A DNA stretch of 24,095 nt from JAFAGX01 sp035623335 (GTDB taxonomy: Bacteria; Acidobacteriota; Terriglobia; Terriglobales; Acidobacteriaceae): the NCBI GenBank assembly GCA_035623335.1, contig DASPTQ010000278.1, positions 1 through 24,095 of the forward strand, given 5' to 3'. The position numbers and the translations under genes were made by a program. The notes below the pieces were generated by a model. The model saw only the letters and a program-made list of their open reading frames with translations. It searched no databases and was not told where the DNA came from. Positions 16,766-24,095 of this stretch are shown here, piece by piece. The stretch's first letter is position 1. Every line of letters starts with the position of its first letter.

Positions 16766-18064
16766 ATGAAGCGATATACGCCAACGCTTCCAACCGGCCG
16801 TTCGAGTCTAGCGTTAGGCCTTGCTCTGCTCGTTTCTGCCAGCATGTATTTCTATGTGCAATACCTGTTGATTCCCTATCAGAAGAGCTACGCTAGCGCG
16901 CATAACATTCCGCGCGGCAATCTCTCCGACCTCTATCCCAGATGGCTGGGAGCGCGCGAGTTACTGCTCGATCATCGCGATCCTTACACTGCCCAACTCA
17001 CAGAGCAAATCCAGGTTGGCTATTATGGAAGAGCACTCGACCCTGCCCGCCCCGACGATCCCAAAGACCAGCAGGCATTTGCCTATCCGGTCTACGTCGT
17101 GTTCCTGCTCGCCCCTACTCTGAAGTTGCCGTTTACCACCTTGCAGTTTGCCTTTCGCTGGTTTCTCATCGCTCTCACGCTGATCAGTTTGCTGTTCTGG
17201 CTCCGCTCGTTTCGTTTGCGGGTAAGGCCGTCGACGATCGTGATAGCCAGCCTGCTTACGTTAGGTAGTTTCCCGGTTCTGCAGGGGATCAAGTTACAGC
17301 AAATGAGCCTTCTGGTGAGCGGGATGATTTCTGCATCCATCTTGTTGCTGGTCGAAGGACAGCTCGTCGCGGCAGGAGTTCTCCTGGCGTTGGCCACAAT
17401 CAAGCCACAATTAGTCGCACTCCTATTCGCATGGCTTTTACTATGGGCCCTTTCAAACTGGGAGCGCCGGCAGCGTCTGGTGTGGGGATCGGTGGGAACC
17501 TTGGGAATGCTCTTGGCCGCCTCGGAGTACGTCTTACCCGGATGGGTCGCGCGCTTTCTAGGCGCCGTGGAAGCCTACCGACAGTACAATGACGGAGCCT
17601 GGTCAGTGCTGCAGGTGTTGGTCACGCCGTTTTGGGGAATGGTGCTGACCGCGTTGGTTGTGCTCGCCTTGAGCGTGATTTGTTGGCACCATCGCCATGT
17701 GCCGAGTGATTCAGTTCTCTTTGGCTGGATTACCGCTCTGGTTCTGGCCTCTACCGTCCTGATTGTGCCCAAAACCTCCCCTTACAATCAGGTCTTGTTG
17801 CTCCCCGGCATTATTCTTGTGATCCACCAATGGCATGCCTGGTGGAGAGAGAGTCGGGCAACCCGTGCCATGCTTCTCGGCTTTGCCTTACTGCTGGGAT
17901 GGCCTTGGCTTACGACCCTCCTAATGACAATAGCAACGCTTTTCGTACCCCTGGCCACCTTGCAGAACGCTTGGGCTGTGCCACTCTATACCAGCCTTGC
18001 CATTCCCGTGATCGTGTTCGTTTTGTTGGGGCGCAGGATGATCGACCTCCGGCAACCCGGTTAA
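16766..18064 (+). CDS. GT87/DUF2029-family membrane glycosyltransferase (copy c)
   Basis: A 432-residue polytopic inner-membrane protein. An N-terminal membrane helix (residues ~14-36) is followed by the acidic loop GNLSDLYPRWLGARELLL (Asp55), then FAYPVYVVFLLAPTLKLPF, ATIKPQLVALLFAWLLLW (the Lys-Pro-Gln family motif) and SPYNQVLLLPGIIL near the end. The length and motif order fit GT87/DUF2029 enzymes that extend lipid-linked or envelope glycans. It clearly shares ancestry with copies a and b, but the three are strongly diverged. Its flanking DNA, both upstream and downstream, is duplicated as the ghost at 14975-15180. ATG 16766 is chosen because the membrane helix follows it directly; no good ribosome site is visible. 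Confidence 0.8.
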   Translation: MKRYTPTLPTGRSSLALGLALLVSASMYFYVQYLLIPYQKSYASAHNIPRGNLSDLYPRWLGARELLLDHRDPYTAQLTEQIQVGYYGRALDPARPDDPKDQQAFAYPVYVVFLLAPTLKLPFTTLQFAFRWFLIALTLISLLFWLRSFRLRVRPSTIVIASLLTLGSFPVLQGIKLQQMSLLVSGMISASILLLVEGQLVAAGVLLALATIKPQLVALLFAWLLLWALSNWERRQRLVWGSVGTLGMLLAASEYVLPGWVARFLGAVEAYRQYNDGAWSVLQVLVTPFWGMVLTALVVLALSVICWHHRHVPSDSVLFGWITALVLASTVLIVPKTSPYNQVLLLPGIILVIHQWHAWWRESRATRAMLLGFALLLGWPWLTTLLMTIATLFVPLATLQNAWAVPLYTSLAIPVIVFVLLGRRMIDLRQPG

Positions 18065-18132
18065 GCCTTGCCGCCTCAAGCTGCTGCAGGGATTCCCATC
18101 ACCCCTTCCTTCTCTGCCGTGGTCCGGTCTGG

Positions 18133-18194
18133 GGCTCCCCCGGGAGCCTGAAAAGTCAGGCGGGGGTTCACGCAACCGGACGGGTTCTCGAAAC
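18133..18194 (+). terminator. GC-rich hairpin cluster after GT87 copy c
   Basis: GGCTCCC (18133-18139) and GGGAGCC (18142-18148) form a tight stem. A small CTGA/TCAG stem (18149-18160) and then a GGGGG/CCCCC pairing follow. There is no T tract, so it may be a Rho-dependent or weak end signal before the STAS gene. The ghost copy also has a small stem (GCTTC/GAAGC, 15194-15205) at the equivalent distance from its stop. Confidence 0.4.
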
Positions 18195-18250
18195 CTCCCC
18201 CTTAGGGTAAACTTCTGAGGGGATGGTGCCAAGCCGACGCGGAGGCCGAC

Positions 18251-18604
18251 ATGAACCTAAAAATTGAGTCGCGACAAGTTGACGGAGTCACGGTCGTCTC
18301 CTGCACTGGGCGTATTGTCTTTGGAGAGGAAGCCACGGCTTTGCGGGATTACTTGAAGCGCACCTTGAATTCGTCGCGGAGTATTGTGCTCAACCTTGCC
18401 GGGGTAAGCTACATTGACAGCGGGGGCTTAGGAACCCTCGTGGGCGTGTATTCTTCCGCTCGTTCGTCGGGAGCGGACATCAAGCTTACCGGCCTGGGAC
18501 CTCGTGTCCGCGATGTTTTGCAGATCACGAAACTGGTCACGGTTTTTGAGACCTACGACAGTGAGCAAAAGGCGGTGGCGGCGTTCAAGCAGGGCGCTGC
18601 CTAG
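18251..18604 (+). CDS. STAS-domain anti-sigma-factor antagonist
   Basis: A 117-residue single-domain cytoplasmic protein that spans one STAS fold. It has GRIVFGEEATALRDYL, then VSYIDSGGLGTLVGVYSSAR, where Ser57 in the DSGG loop is the residue phosphorylated by anti-sigma kinases in SpoIIAA/RsbV relatives. Unphosphorylated protein binds the anti-sigma factor and frees a sigma factor. GGAGG at 18241-18245 lies five bases before ATG 18251. The next gene, 123 bp on, encodes a SpoIIE-type phosphatase able in principle to dephosphorylate Ser57. No RsbW-like kinase is in the window, so the full switch must include a distant gene. Confidence 0.93.
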   Translation: MNLKIESRQVDGVTVVSCTGRIVFGEEATALRDYLKRTLNSSRSIVLNLAGVSYIDSGGLGTLVGVYSSARSSGADIKLTGLGPRVRDVLQITKLVTVFETYDSEQKAVAAFKQGAA

Positions 18605-18727
18605 GCCGTCGGATTTCTCGACGCAGCTGAACAAGAATGCTGCGAACCTGGTTGAGCGCTTCCCCCAGCTCAATCTGGGTATGATTTTTCTATCATTTTT
18701 CTTCTTTCACGGAGTAGGTTAGGCGCA

Positions 18728-20407
18728 ATGGCTCTTCCAACCATGATCACCCCTCCCGGGTCGGGTGTCTTTCCTACTCTTGTCTTCGTACAGGGCAATG
18801 AACAGCGCATCATCAATCTCGATCACAGTCCGTTCAGCGTGGGACGAAAAGTCGACAAGGACCTGGTGATTGCCGATCCTCGCGTCTCCCGCGACCACGC
18901 CATCATCGTCTCAGAAAGCGGTCAATTCTCGGTATTCGACCAGGGCAGCAAGCACGGGACCTTCGTCAATGGGGAAAAGGTCGAACGCAAGGTTCTCGAG
19001 CGCAATGACCGGCTGGAGTTCGGCGTGCGCGAGGCCGCCTACGTCATCTTCAACCCCCAGCACACGACGACGAATTCGGCGCGCGAGTTTCTCAGCCAGA
19101 TCTCGGTGATGCACATCTCGGATGAAACCACCGATCTCGAGAAGCTGGTTATTTTCCTCGAAGCCGCACGCAAACTGAATACCGTCGGGGTTCTCGATGA
19201 AATTCTGATGACGCTGCTCGAGGGTACCCTCAAGCTGACCCGGGCCGAGCGTGCCTATGTGTTCCTCAAGAATGAACACGGTCAGCTGCGCCTGGCCGCC
19301 GGACGCAACGCCAAGGGCGAGCCCCTGCTCGAGGATACGACGATCTCGCACTCGATTCTCGACGATGCCCTGCGATCCAACTCCGAATTCGTTCTAACCG
19401 ATACCAGCCGGTCGCTCGATCTGGTCGGACGCAACAGTATCGTCGCCTATGATCTGCGCACGGTCATTTGTGTTCCCCTGCGAAAGCCGCAAGTGCAAAC
19501 TACGCGAGGCGACAAGTCCGGCTCGCCGGGGGTTTCCGGCGAAGCCATGGGAGCGCTCTATGTGGATTCGCGCTTTGCGTCCCGGGATCTTTCAAGCGTA
19601 AGTCAAGACATCCTTCACGCCATTGCCACCGAAGCAGCCTCCCTCATCGAGAATGCGCGCCTGGTACAAACCGAGGAGTCGGCCAAGCGATATCAGCAGG
19701 AACTGGCCATCGCCGCCTCCATTCAGCAGGGGCTGATGGCGGTAACCATCCCGGAAGTGCCCTTTGCGCGGATGGGTGGCAGAAATCTTTCCTGCAAGGA
19801 AATCGGGGGAGATTTTTTTGACGCCATCAACACCAACGATGGCCTGGCAGTGGTCCTGGCCGACGTCAGCGGCAAGGGGGTGTCGGCAGCCCTGCTGGCA
19901 TCGACCCTGCAAGGCATGATCTATTCTCAGCTCACCGCTGGCATGCAGCTCTGCGACATTGTGACCGGGGTTAATTTGTTTTTCACCCACAAGCACATCG
20001 GGGAAAAATATGCCACCCTGATTCTGGCCCGTATCTGCGCCAACGGTGAATTGGAGTATGTGAATTGCGGCCACATTCCGCCGCTGGTCGTTTCCGGCGA
20101 TCGGGTCGAGCGGCCTTCGGACAGCAATTTGCCGATCGGGTTGTTGCCGGACGCCGAATACAAAAGTGCCCGGGTTACGCTGAAGTCGGGGGACCGATTA
20201 ATCCTGGTCACCGACGGAGTCACCGAAGCCCAGGATCCTCGCGGTGAATTCTTCGAAGATGCTCGCTTGGAGCAGGCCGCCAAGGCCGGTACCCTGGACG
20301 ATATCTTTGCCGCCATCGCGGCCTTCTGTAGCGGCACACCGCTCGGGGACGACTGCACCGTAGTCGAGTTGCTGTACACCGGGTCGAAGGGCCACAAGAG
20401 TCAATAA
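18728..20407 (+). CDS. FHA-GAF-SpoIIE (PP2C-type) serine phosphatase, RsbU-like
   Basis: A 559-residue soluble signalling protein. The FHA domain (~34-100) retains the phosphothreonine-binding residues in FSVGRK, SRDH (54-57) and GSKHGTFVNG (73-82). The GAF domain (~145-312) is a ligand or redox sensor type. The SpoIIE/PP2C domain (~340-550) has its metal-binding aspartates in GGDFFD (362, 365), ADVSGKG (379), TDGV (496) and DDCT (541-542). The predicted reaction is Mn/Mg-dependent removal of phosphate from Ser57 of the STAS protein encoded just upstream. The FHA domain implies input from a Ser/Thr kinase, which is not seen here. ATG 18728 follows AGG-containing sequence (18716-18723). A TATGAT at ~18680 could be a -10, but no -35 stands at normal distance. 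Confidence 0.92.
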   Translation: MALPTMITPPGSGVFPTLVFVQGNEQRIINLDHSPFSVGRKVDKDLVIADPRVSRDHAIIVSESGQFSVFDQGSKHGTFVNGEKVERKVLERNDRLEFGVREAAYVIFNPQHTTTNSAREFLSQISVMHISDETTDLEKLVIFLEAARKLNTVGVLDEILMTLLEGTLKLTRAERAYVFLKNEHGQLRLAAGRNAKGEPLLEDTTISHSILDDALRSNSEFVLTDTSRSLDLVGRNSIVAYDLRTVICVPLRKPQVQTTRGDKSGSPGVSGEAMGALYVDSRFASRDLSSVSQDILHAIATEAASLIENARLVQTEESAKRYQQELAIAASIQQGLMAVTIPEVPFARMGGRNLSCKEIGGDFFDAINTNDGLAVVLADVSGKGVSAALLASTLQGMIYSQLTAGMQLCDIVTGVNLFFTHKHIGEKYATLILARICANGELEYVNCGHIPPLVVSGDRVERPSDSNLPIGLLPDAEYKSARVTLKSGDRLILVTDGVTEAQDPRGEFFEDARLEQAAKAGTLDDIFAAIAAFCSGTPLGDDCTVVELLYTGSKGHKSQ

Positions 20408-20744
20408 TCAGAGCCACGCCGCTCCAACCCTTTATCACCGCTGCTCCCTCTTGACGTCGTCCCTTACCGTACCTCAGACCCTCCAGCTGCCCAGGGAGGA
20501 TACTTGTGGCCCAACCGCACGGTAGTGTAAACGTTTCTCGGTCTCAGTTTTCCCGACGCCTTCGATCTGTGCGGTGGTTCGAGGTCCGGGGGCTCATTCA
20601 CCACCGGTGTTGCCAAGAATGCAAGGTCACGCTGAAGGGACCTTGGGTTAATGCCTCCTTTATATAGGCACAGCTGCGAGGCGTTCGGATTCGATGGGAT
20701 CTTAGTTCCCTGAGCACAGTGCCGGGTGCTAATGGAAGCTCCGC
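20408..20744. other. 337-bp gene-free interval between convergent transcripts
   Basis: No gene was recognised between the phosphatase gene and the potC-like gene, which converge here. The interval holds a hairpin with 7-bp arms (20622-20628 and 20639-20645, loop 10 nt), a 9-bp inverted repeat at its right edge and an isolated AAACGTTT palindrome near 20528. None is followed by a T tract. Confidence 0.6.
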
Positions 20745-20751
20745 TCAGGGA
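20707..20751 (-). terminator. Long-loop inverted repeat at the end of the pot operon
   Basis: TCCCTGAGC (20707-20715) and GCTCAGGGA (20743-20751) are perfect 9-bp arms around 27 nt, which contain a further AGCAC/GTGCT pairing. The right arm overlaps the potC stop codon (20745-20747). The position suits transcript termination or 3'-end protection, but there is no U-rich tail. Confidence 0.4.
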
Positions 20752-21575
20752 GTTTGGGAGGCTGGAACGATTTCCGCCGCCACTTCCGTCTTCCCTTCTG
20801 CCCGCGTGCGCAAGCGATACCAGCCCACGATGGCGATCAGCGAGAATAGGAAAATGATGCTCGAGATGGCGTTGATTTCCGGCGTGATGCCGCGGCGCAG
20901 TCGTCCCCAGATTTCGAGCGGCAGCGTATTGTCGCGCCCGATGAGAAAAAAGCTCACGGCGATTTCATCGAGCGACAGTGTGAAGATCAGCAGCGCCGCG
21001 CCGATGATGGACAAGCGCAGATTGGGAATCGTGACGCGCCAGAAGGTTTGCCAGTAGTTGGCTCCCAGATCGAGAGAAGCTTCCTCCTGGGCGCGATCGA
21101 GTTTCTGGAGGCCGGCAAAGACCTCAGTCGTGGCCACCGAGATCAGGGCTGTCCCGTGACCCAGGATGATGGTCGCTAGACTCAGCTTCACATCGGCTTC
21201 GCGAAACAGCATCAGGAGCGACAGTCCGGTAATGATTCCCGGCACAATCAAGGGCAAGAGCACAAGCCTGCGAAACAGGGCTTTCCCGGGAAAGTTGGCG
21301 CGGTCGAGCGCCAGCGCAGCAGGGATCCCGAAGGTGAGAGAAAGCGCCACGGCCGCCACCGCCACCAGCAGGCTGTTGAAGACCGATGCCCAAATGGCAT
21401 CGTCCCCAAACAAGACGCGATACCAGTCGAGCGTGAGATTGTGCGGCGGAAAACCACCCACCCCGCTTCCATTGAAGGAATAAACGATCAAGGTAACAAT
21501 GGGCAGATAAAGAAATGCGAAAACCAGGACGGCATGCCCCCTCAACCAACCTGCACCGCCATCCCGGCCTTTCAT
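20745..21575 (-). CDS. potC: Polyamine-type ABC transporter permease (PotC-like)
   Basis: A 276-residue inner-membrane permease with about six helices. The first is HAVLVFAFLYLPIVTLIVYSFN. The EAA coupling loop EEASLDLGANYWQTFWRVTIP docks on the ATPase. Sequence and operon position fit the PotC half of spermidine/putrescine importers, though related operons carry other small cationic or organic solutes. The start is ATG 21573-21575. It overlaps the potB stop as ATGA and has GGAG six bases upstream. The frame extended to 21644 would run deep into potB and is rejected. It is the last gene of the operon. Confidence 0.88.
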   Translation of the reverse strand: MKGRDGGAGWLRGHAVLVFAFLYLPIVTLIVYSFNGSGVGGFPPHNLTLDWYRVLFGDDAIWASVFNSLLVAVAAVALSLTFGIPAALALDRANFPGKALFRRLVLLPLIVPGIITGLSLLMLFREADVKLSLATIILGHGTALISVATTEVFAGLQKLDRAQEEASLDLGANYWQTFWRVTIPNLRLSIIGAALLIFTLSLDEIAVSFFLIGRDNTLPLEIWGRLRRGITPEINAISSIIFLFSLIAIVGWYRLRTRAEGKTEVAAEIVPASQTP

Positions 21576-22420
21576 CGGAAGCTCCATTTCCGTTCCAGGT
21601 GCTCCGAGAGGAACAGCAATCCGAGCACGAGCAGAAGCATGCAAAGTGAGATAGCGGCACCGAGCGGCCAGTTATAGGAAGCACCGAACAAGCTGACCAC
21701 AATATTAGAAATCATGATTCCGCTCGGCCCGCCCAGCAGAAGCGGAGCCAGGAAATCGCCGAGGCTGAGCACAAAGGCAAAGGTTGCTCCGGCGAGCACG
21801 CCGGGAATCGAAAGCGGCAGGATCACCCGCCAGAAGGTTTGCCGTGGAGCCGCGCCCAGATCATGCGAGGCTTCTACCAGATTTCGGGGAATGTGCTCGA
21901 GCGAAGCGTAAATCGGCAAGAAGGCGAACGGGGTGTAGATGTGGGTCAGGGTCAGCACCACGGCGAACGGGCTGTACAGCAGGAAATCCAGCGGATGATT
22001 GGTCAGGTGGAGGTATACGAACAGCGTATTCAACACGCCATCGCTGCCGAGAATCGTCTTCCAGGCGTAGGCCCGAACCAGGTAACTGACCCACAGGGGA
22101 ATGATCACCAGCTGATAGAGAAGATCCTTCCGACGGCTTGCCTGAAAGGATAAGTAGTACGCCAGCGGGTAGGCGAGGAGCAACGAGAACAGCATGACAC
22201 GGGCGGCGATCCACATGGAACGAAACAGAGTCTGTCGATAGACGTCGACGTGCAGCAGTTCACGGTAGTTGTCCAGGGTCCAGGAATGGACGATCATCTG
22301 GCTCGGGGAGACCGACCAAACGCTGTAGCAGAAAAGCAGCGCATAGGGAAGCAGCAGAAACACCGCCACCCAGGTCAGCGGCGGCAGAGTAACGGCGGCA
22401 CGGTAAGCGCGGGAGAACAT
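21572..22420 (-). CDS. potB: Polyamine-type ABC transporter permease (PotB-like)
   Basis: A 282-residue inner-membrane permease with about six helices. It begins MFSRAYRAAVTLPPLTWV, with the first membrane span LTWVAVFLLLPYALLFCYSVW. The EAA loop is EASHDLGAAPRQTFWRVILP. It forms the channel with the PotC-like subunit. The start at ATG 22418-22420 shares one base with the potA stop (TGATG), indicating translational coupling. The open frame continues 101 codons further upstream, but that part is Arg/Gly-rich shadow of potA and is excluded. The last helix is followed by a short basic tail ending at the potC overlap. Confidence 0.88.
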   Translation of the reverse strand: MFSRAYRAAVTLPPLTWVAVFLLLPYALLFCYSVWSVSPSQMIVHSWTLDNYRELLHVDVYRQTLFRSMWIAARVMLFSLLLAYPLAYYLSFQASRRKDLLYQLVIIPLWVSYLVRAYAWKTILGSDGVLNTLFVYLHLTNHPLDFLLYSPFAVVLTLTHIYTPFAFLPIYASLEHIPRNLVEASHDLGAAPRQTFWRVILPLSIPGVLAGATFAFVLSLGDFLAPLLLGGPSGIMISNIVVSLFGASYNWPLGAAISLCMLLLVLGLLFLSEHLERKWSFR

Positions 22421-23556
22421 CAGATCTTTTTGTCCGAGTCCGGTATAGGCACGGCGTCCGAGGGCACGAATTCCAGCTCCACCTCGCCGGCCCAGTCTTC
22501 CCGCGCGGCGGCTCGCACCGCCAGGGTTAGTCCATCGCGACAATCGATCTGGAGGATGGCCGTCGCGCCATGAAAAGCCTGCTGGGAGATTGTCCCGCGC
22601 ACGCGGACGGCGTTGCCGTCCGAGCCAGGCTCCCCCGGTCTTAGGAAGCGGACATTCTCCGGGCGGAGGGAGAACAATCGAGGACCATCGGGCAAGGCGA
22701 CTGGCCACGTCAGCCCTTGACAACGCGCGATGCCATGGCTCACCTCGCCGCGAAGTAGATTGGTATGGCCGATGAACTGGGCCGCGTAGGCGGTGGCCGG
22801 ACGGCTGTAGATCTCGCGGGGGGAAGCCACCTGTTCCAAGTGCCCCATGCGCAGCAGCGCGATGCGGTCCGACATGATCATGGCTTCATCCTGGTCGTGG
22901 GTGACGAAGACAAAGGAGATGTTGACTTCCCGCTGCAGCGACTTGAGTTCGACCTGAACCTGGCGGCGTAGGCTGGCATCCAAGGCCGAAAGCGGTTCAT
23001 CGAGAAGCAGCAACCGCGGGCGATTGACCAGCGCCCGGGCCAAAGCCACGCGTTGTTGTTGTCCGCCGCTGATCTTGGCTGGCTTGGATTTGGCGTAGGC
23101 AGCCATCTTCACCATGGCCAGGGCCTGCTCCACCCGTCCGGCGATTTCCTGGCGCGGCAGTTTGGCCACGCGCAATCCGTAACCTACGTTTTCTGCCACC
23201 GTCAAATGCGGGAACAAGGCATAGTGCTGAAACACCGTGTTGACCCGCCGACGGTAGGGAGGAAGATTGTCCAGTCGCTGACCTTCCATCCAGATTTCAC
23301 CGGAATCCGCAAGTTCAAAGCCAGCGATGATTCTCAGCAACGTAGTTTTGCCCGAGCCGCTTTCCCCAAGGATCGTAAGGAACTCACCTTGCGCCACCTC
23401 TAAAGAAATGGCACGCAGCACAGGATTCGGACCAAAGGACTTGGCAAGGTTGCGAACCGACAACAGCGAGGTTGAATCCGCAGCCCGGACAGAGGGCGCA
23501 GGGTCCGTTTGCGTGACGGTATGCATCGTGTTCGAGCGACGATCTCCTGATGGCAA
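22420..23556 (-). CDS. potA: Polyamine-type ABC transporter ATPase (PotA-like)
   Basis: A 378-residue ATPase that powers the PotBC channel from the cytoplasmic face. It has Walker A GESGSGKT (64-71), the Q-loop in VFQHYALFPHLTV, signature SGGQQQR (163-169), Walker B LLLLDEP (182-188) and the switch His220 in FVTHDQDEA. A C-terminal TOBE-type domain follows (~290-370). It is complete and close to the family's usual length. The start is uncertain: ATG 23556 lacks a close ribosome site, and ATG 23526 (residue 11) is the alternative. The ATPase core begins near residue 32 in either case. It is 50 bp downstream of potD, with a hairpin in that gap. Confidence 0.9.
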   Translation of the reverse strand: MPSGDRRSNTMHTVTQTDPAPSVRAADSTSLLSVRNLAKSFGPNPVLRAISLEVAQGEFLTILGESGSGKTTLLRIIAGFELADSGEIWMEGQRLDNLPPYRRRVNTVFQHYALFPHLTVAENVGYGLRVAKLPRQEIAGRVEQALAMVKMAAYAKSKPAKISGGQQQRVALARALVNRPRLLLLDEPLSALDASLRRQVQVELKSLQREVNISFVFVTHDQDEAMIMSDRIALLRMGHLEQVASPREIYSRPATAYAAQFIGHTNLLRGEVSHGIARCQGLTWPVALPDGPRLFSLRPENVRFLRPGEPGSDGNAVRVRGTISQQAFHGATAILQIDCRDGLTLAVRAAAREDWAGEVELEFVPSDAVPIPDSDKKI

Positions 23557-23574
23557 TTTGGCGAATGGCTTCCC

Positions 23575-23597
23575 CGCCAGCGTCGCCTCCGCTGGCG
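23575..23597 (-). promoter_or_regulatory. Stem-loop between potD and potA
   Basis: CGCCAGC (23575-23581) and GCTGGCG (23591-23597) are perfect 7-bp arms with a 9-nt loop, placed 10 bp after the potD stop. Hairpins in this position often protect the upstream message, so that binding protein is made in excess over the membrane parts. No T tract follows, so full termination is unlikely. Confidence 0.5.
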
Positions 23598-23606
23598 ATG
23601 ACCAGC

Positions 23607-24095
23607 CTACTGCGCGGCCTTCACTTCATTCCAAATCTCGTTGTACTTCGCCCGCCGGGGCACATTCTGCCAGAAATAGATGTGCTTCTGATAGCTGTCT
23701 ACGTCATCCAAGTGCAGGTTTTTGACCTGATCGGATGACATGTAGCGTGCCGCCTGAGGATTCGCGGGCGTGTAGCCGGTAACATCGGTGACCTTTTTCT
23801 GGGTTTCGGCCTCAATCATGAATTCGACAAACTTGTAAGCCAAATCTTTGTTTTCGCTGCCCGCTGTGATCATCAGGTGATCGATCCAGCCGGTGGTGTT
23901 TTCCTTGGGGATAGTCTCCCCGACGGGGAAATTCGCTTTCCGCAGCTGGTTGGTCATCAGCGGCCAGCCCATGGCCGCAACGATTTCGTGGTTCTCGAAC
24001 AGATTGGTCAACTCTCCGCCGGTCGACCACATCTTGCGGACGTTGGGCTTAAGCGCGAGCAACTTATTCTTGACGGCCTCCAATTGGTCATCCGT
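23607..24095 (-). CDS. potD: Spermidine/putrescine-type periplasmic binding protein (PotD-like), C-terminal part
   Basis: This is the last ~162 codons of a substrate-binding protein; the frame is open to the window edge (…TDDQLEAVKNKL), so the N-terminus and signal peptide lie outside. Recognisable PotD-family parts are VRKMWSTGGELTNLF, a domain-crossover stretch IPKENTTGWIDHLMI, the helix DLAYKFVEFMIEAETQKK and TGYTPANPQA. In the family, Trp and Asp residues in the equivalent of TTGWIDHL line the polyamine pocket (established for PotD; the exact alignment was not done here). The gene is first in a potD-A-B-C order. The substrate class is likely a polyamine, but the exact ligand is unknown. 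The gene ends at 23607. Confidence 0.87.
   Translation of the reverse strand, partial: TDDQLEAVKNKLLALKPNVRKMWSTGGELTNLFENHEIVAAMGWPLMTNQLRKANFPVGETIPKENTTGWIDHLMITAGSENKDLAYKFVEFMIEAETQKKVTDVTGYTPANPQAARYMSSDQVKNLHLDDVDSYQKHIYFWQNVPRRAKYNEIWNEVKAAQ

Noticed and set aside
18675..18705. ATGAT/ATCAT stem followed by T residues after the STAS gene as a terminator
   Set aside because: The stem is only five A/T-rich pairs and too weak; the region more likely belongs to the leader of the phosphatase gene.
20528..20535. AAACGTTT palindrome as a LacI/CcpA-type operator
   Set aside because: It sits downstream of both convergent genes, and an 8-bp palindrome alone is expected by chance.
20574..20590. 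tRNA-like GGTTCGAGG sequence
   Set aside because: Flanking bases do not form the T-arm, acceptor or anticodon stems on either strand.
22421..22723. 101-codon N-terminal extension of the PotB-like frame
   Set aside because: It is Arg/Gly-rich and overlaps the PotA coding region; the TGATG junction gives a normal coupled start at 22420.

Overview
The window looks like chromosomal DNA of an Acidobacteriota bacterium (Terriglobia-like). This is inferred from two very large outer-membrane receptors with an N-terminal carboxypeptidase-regulatory-like domain and a C-terminal Phe, a layout expanded in that phylum. It is supported by the LacI and TPR neighbours, the STAS/SpoIIE signalling pair and the moderately high GC. 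No rRNA, tRNA, CRISPR array, insertion sequence or phage gene was recognised. No species assignment is possible by eye.

Layout, left to right. (1) 1-746: the 3' part of a PLP-dependent trans-sulfuration enzyme (+), closed by a clear intrinsic terminator. (2) 821-9718 (minus strand): a regulator/transporter module. It runs lacI-type regulator, then TBDR2, then the last ~22 codons of a second lacI-type gene, then TBDR1. Both receptor leaders carry the same dyad overlapping a promoter-like -10, so the surviving LacI protein may control both receptors. A ten-repeat TPR protein (9811-11043) is divergent from lacI. (3) 11309-18064: an envelope cluster with a polytopic membrane protein containing a spermidine-synthase-like Rossmann domain and three GT87/DUF2029-type membrane glycosyltransferases (one on the minus strand). 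The intergenic DNA here holds a ghost of a further GT87 copy and a duplicated leader segment. (4) 18251-20407: a STAS anti-sigma-factor antagonist followed by an FHA-GAF-SpoIIE phosphatase, forming most of a partner-switching module. (5) 20745-24095 (minus strand): a potD-potA-potB-potC polyamine-type ABC transporter operon with overlapping genes; potD runs off the right edge.

The most informative signal is between the genes. Two sets of intergenic segments are paralogous and reveal past tandem duplication followed by gene loss: lacI-TBDR at 4593-4755 versus 8572-8729, and GT87 at 14975-15180 versus 16681-16718 plus 18051-18112. I see no convincing wholly new system. The candidates worth testing are the shared operator under one surviving repressor and the spermidine-synthase-fold/GT87 envelope cluster.
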